Below, in pieces: positions 61,528 to 64,000 of a stretch of DNA of 64,000 bases (the stretch's first letter is position 1; the number at the start of each line of letters is the position of its first letter). Origin of the DNA: Berberis thunbergii (Eukaryota; Streptophyta; Magnoliopsida; Ranunculales; Berberidaceae); NCBI GenBank assembly GCA_003290165.1, contig QNQO01000196.1:682001-746000 (forward strand), written 5' to 3'. The notes beneath the pieces were generated by a model. That model searched no databases, was not told where the DNA came from, and saw only the letters and a list, made by a program, of their open reading frames with translations. The translations under genes were made by a program, and so were the position numbers.

Positions 61528-63132
61528 CTAATGTGCCTCAGATCCATTGTTTTGATCAGTTAGTCTCCTCACTGCTTGCATCATCATGGCCATATCCTCC
61601 TTCATTTTATTCATTTCATCACTAGCCACTTTTTTGTAGTCTACCAACTCTTGTGTTGCCACTATCTTGTAGTCTGCCAACTCTTGTGCTGCCACTATCT
61701 TGTATTCTGCCAATTCTTGTTTTGCTTCCGCAGCCTCTTTCCTTGCAATCTCAATCTCTCGCCTTGCTTCTTCTATAGCTTGAGATCCAAAGCGACTACT
61801 CGTACCGTTTTCAGATGTTGGCGTGATCCCATGTCCCCTACAACGTACACGTCCAGGTCTGTCTGGCCCGAATACTTGAGTAAAAATGTGGTCATCATCT
61901 AAGGAGTTTAATCGCTCCTCTCGTTGCACAATAAGATTTTTAATATCTTCTTACATTTAAAGACACATTTAGTTAGTGAATATGAAATATAAATGGTAAT
62001 GGATACCAACAATTTAAATTGAAAATAATACTGACCGCCTTTCTTTGAGTGGATACATCTGAATATGATCCATCTTTGCTTGTATAAGCAAGCTCAAACA
62101 TCCTAATACGAGATGGACGAACTCCTGTCCTTTTCATCTGACAACAATAGAAAACGTACACAAATGAGTAAATATATTTCTTACTAAGTTGATATTCAAA
62201 TCGAAAATTTCAAATATTTTGTACTTAACCTCTTCATCCTCAAGTATGGCAAAGGATTTTCTGCCTGCATGATGAAGCATTTGTTGTGTGTCACGCCTTT
62301 CTTTAATTTTATCACACAATTCCTGAATTTATTAAAAACGGATTCGAAAAACTATATCATCAAGAATTAAGGTATGGCTAGTACGTAGAGAATCAAGTGT
62401 GATATTAAGGTTTAGGTACATACCTTAACCTTTGGCGTTCCCCAATGTTCTTTTATCAACCATTTCCAATCTTCTTCTTTTACAAATGGTGGTCGATTTC
62501 GAAGTCGTTCTTCATCTGTCTCATGTGTATCATAATAGTTCTTCTTCAAATCAGATCGATAGTCCCTCCATTTTTTCCCCATTTCCTTCATTAACAACTT
62601 TTTTACTTCTGGATCATCCCCTATGTCAAACTTCTCCTGAATAAAAGAGCACATTTGATCAAATCTAGCATATGTGACCAATATATACACACACATATTA
62701 TAATGATAAGATATATACGTACCAATAACGATTCAAGCATTTGGGCCTTTACATCTTTGTCAAGTTTTCTCCATGATGGCGCAGCAATAGATGTAATTTG
62801 CATGTTTCGAACGACAATTCCTTGTTGAGATGCACATAATGACCTGTGCTCTCCTATTACACGATGTCTGTCGTCAAATTCCAGACTCAGTTTTGATCCT
62901 TTTGGTAGAATTGCTACCTTCTGTCCCATTGCTCTTCCACGTGCTTTCCTATTCATGGTGCTACCTATGTAAAGGAAATTATTAATGTTAAAAATTGTAA
63001 ATTTTAAGTACAATTCTATAAGAAAAATGGAACTTTATATTGTTTAGAGTGAGTAAAAATACCAGAAGAACTTGACTCAACATTATGGGACGACTCCTCT
63101 GACCTATCATTTGTCAGTGGTCTTGGCGCCAT
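61528..63132 (-). CDS. TNP1-like CACTA protein (Transposase_24 / Ptta family), six exons
   Basis: ATG at 63132 (MAPRPLTNDRSEESSHNVES). Exons are 63132-63063, 62964-62723 (GSKLSLEFDDRHRVIGEHRS, VVRNMQITSIAAPSWRKLDK), 62636-62424 (KLLMKEMGKKWRDYRSDLKK, PPFVKEEDWKWLIKEHWGT), 62322-62230 (CDKIKERRDTQQMLHHAGRK), 62137-62036 (SRIRMFELAYTSKDGSYSD) and about 61953-61528 (DDDHIFTQVFGPDRPGRVRC, then a coiled coil with a repeated AEYKIVAAQEL / ADYKIVATQEL motif). This is the plant Ptta/En/Spm accessory protein, which binds the subterminal repeats. Splice sites look sound and I see no stop inside the exons. Confidence 0.82.
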
Positions 63133-63211
63133 ACCTGAAAAATGCACAAAAAGTGAGCTAGTGCCATAACATAATAATAATAATACATTATAACATTTGA
63201 TGACTATTCAA

Positions 63212-64000
63212 TTACCATATTTCAAACATCAACTCTTTTATTTTCTTTTCCTTTTTTTTTTGGGTGTTATTTTCTGACAATGGAATTGTTTCCATTGGCA
63301 AATCAGCTCTATTCCATACAACATGATCCACATCATCACTTGGTGCACAAGTGATTGATTTATCTCCTAGTACTAGGGGTTGCAATGCATCTATTTCATC
63401 GACTTTTGCCTCGTCTTCATGTTCTGGCACGACATAAAATTAACGTGGTACAGCTTTTGTCACAACTAGCCATCCCGATCTTGCATTGTCTCTAACATAG
63501 AAAACTTGTTCGCACTGGCTTGCTAAGACGAATGGTTCATTTGTTTGAAGTATTCGTTGGGAATTAACACTTACAAAACCATGTCTATCCCTTTCAATAC
63601 CTCGTCCAGGGCTATGGATATCTCTCCAATCACACTTGAACAAAACAACACAATTTCCTCCTAAATGTTGCAATTCAATAACATCAATAAGAACTCCATA
63701 ATAATTCAATCTATCAACTCCATTATCTCCATTAACAACCACACCACTATTTTGTGTTTTTAACCGAGCTTCCCGGCTTTTCGTGTGAAACATAAATCCA
63801 TTGACAACATAACCACTCCATGACAATACTACTTTGTCAGGACCACGAGCTAATGGGCGCAACTGTTCGATCGATTCATGACTAGTTGTACGACATAATT
63901 CAATCACCTAATCAATGAAAAATACCAATTATGTTATGAACAATATTCTTAATATGATTGTTGATGATGAATAAGGTCTAAGTTCCTTACACGAGACTCA
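63212..64000 (-). pseudogene. TNP2-type CACTA transposase, C-terminal part (continues past window)
   Basis: The DUF4216 domain is clear at 63907-63440 (WSGYVVNGFMFHTKSREARL, NSGVVVNGDNG, YYGVLIDVIELQHLGGNCVV, LFKCDWRDIH, LQTNEPFVLASQCEQVFYVR). After TKAVPR a TAA stop (63440-63442) interrupts a frame that otherwise continues FYVVPEHEDEAKVDEIDALQ to 63212, as in related proteins. The catalytic part lies beyond 64000. The stop is near the C-terminus and may or may not abolish activity. Confidence 0.85.

Overview
The window looks like nuclear DNA of a flowering plant, probably a eudicot. It is AT-rich, its genes are split by GT-AG introns, every recognisable domain is a plant nuclear family, and most of it is plant transposable elements. 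I found no complete host gene that I would call functional. No tRNA or rRNA gene and no CRISPR array was seen.

Layout. 1-2.7 kb: a small TRIM-like LTR element with an internal minisatellite, a dead Ty3/gypsy integrase, and a Mutator-type MITE. 2.7-15.3 kb: orphan exons on the minus strand (one is a SUMO E1 SAE2 exon), then a Ty1/copia element (6646-13319, perfect 5-bp target duplication) that splits an unrecognised reading frame and carries its own 884-bp secondary insertion at the polypurine tract. PIF/Harbinger and hAT MITEs follow. 15.372-24.581 kb: a complete non-autonomous CACTA element with a 3-bp target duplication, filled with intron-containing pieces of at least five unrelated genes (SCPL27-like carboxypeptidase, ACR, SOSEKI, APUM24, V-ATPase subunit H), all on the minus strand. 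24.6-32.6 kb: GC-rich foldback elements, a degenerate L1-type LINE with a nested hAT MITE, and a broken berberine-bridge-enzyme-like gene. 32.755-38.253 kb: a Pack-MULE with about 150-bp terminal inverted repeats and a 9-bp target duplication. It carries a deleted copy of the lipase gene SDP1, the first three exons of the small GTPase gene TTN5/ARL2, and two exons of a third gene. 38.3-45.1 kb: gypsy-type debris and a large minisatellite. 45.113-55.353 kb: a second element of the first CACTA family with different cargo (DAP aminotransferase, MOR1, PRT6, an IGHMBP2-type helicase, an inositol 5-phosphatase and others). Its right end is cut by a third CACTA of another family (55.354 to beyond 64.000), which has its own TNP1-like and TNP2 transposase genes plus pieces of starch branching enzyme, an FCP1-type phosphatase and CDC48.

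The main finding is that four DNA transposons, two of one CACTA family, one of another CACTA family and one MULE, have each collected exons from several unrelated host genes within about 50 kb. The exons keep introns and splice sites, so capture was at the DNA level. Their coding frames are broken in many places by stops, frameshifts and deletions. Inside each CACTA the cargo all points the same way, so read-through, chimeric transcripts or antisense and small RNAs against the parent genes are possible. That is inference and not visible in the DNA.
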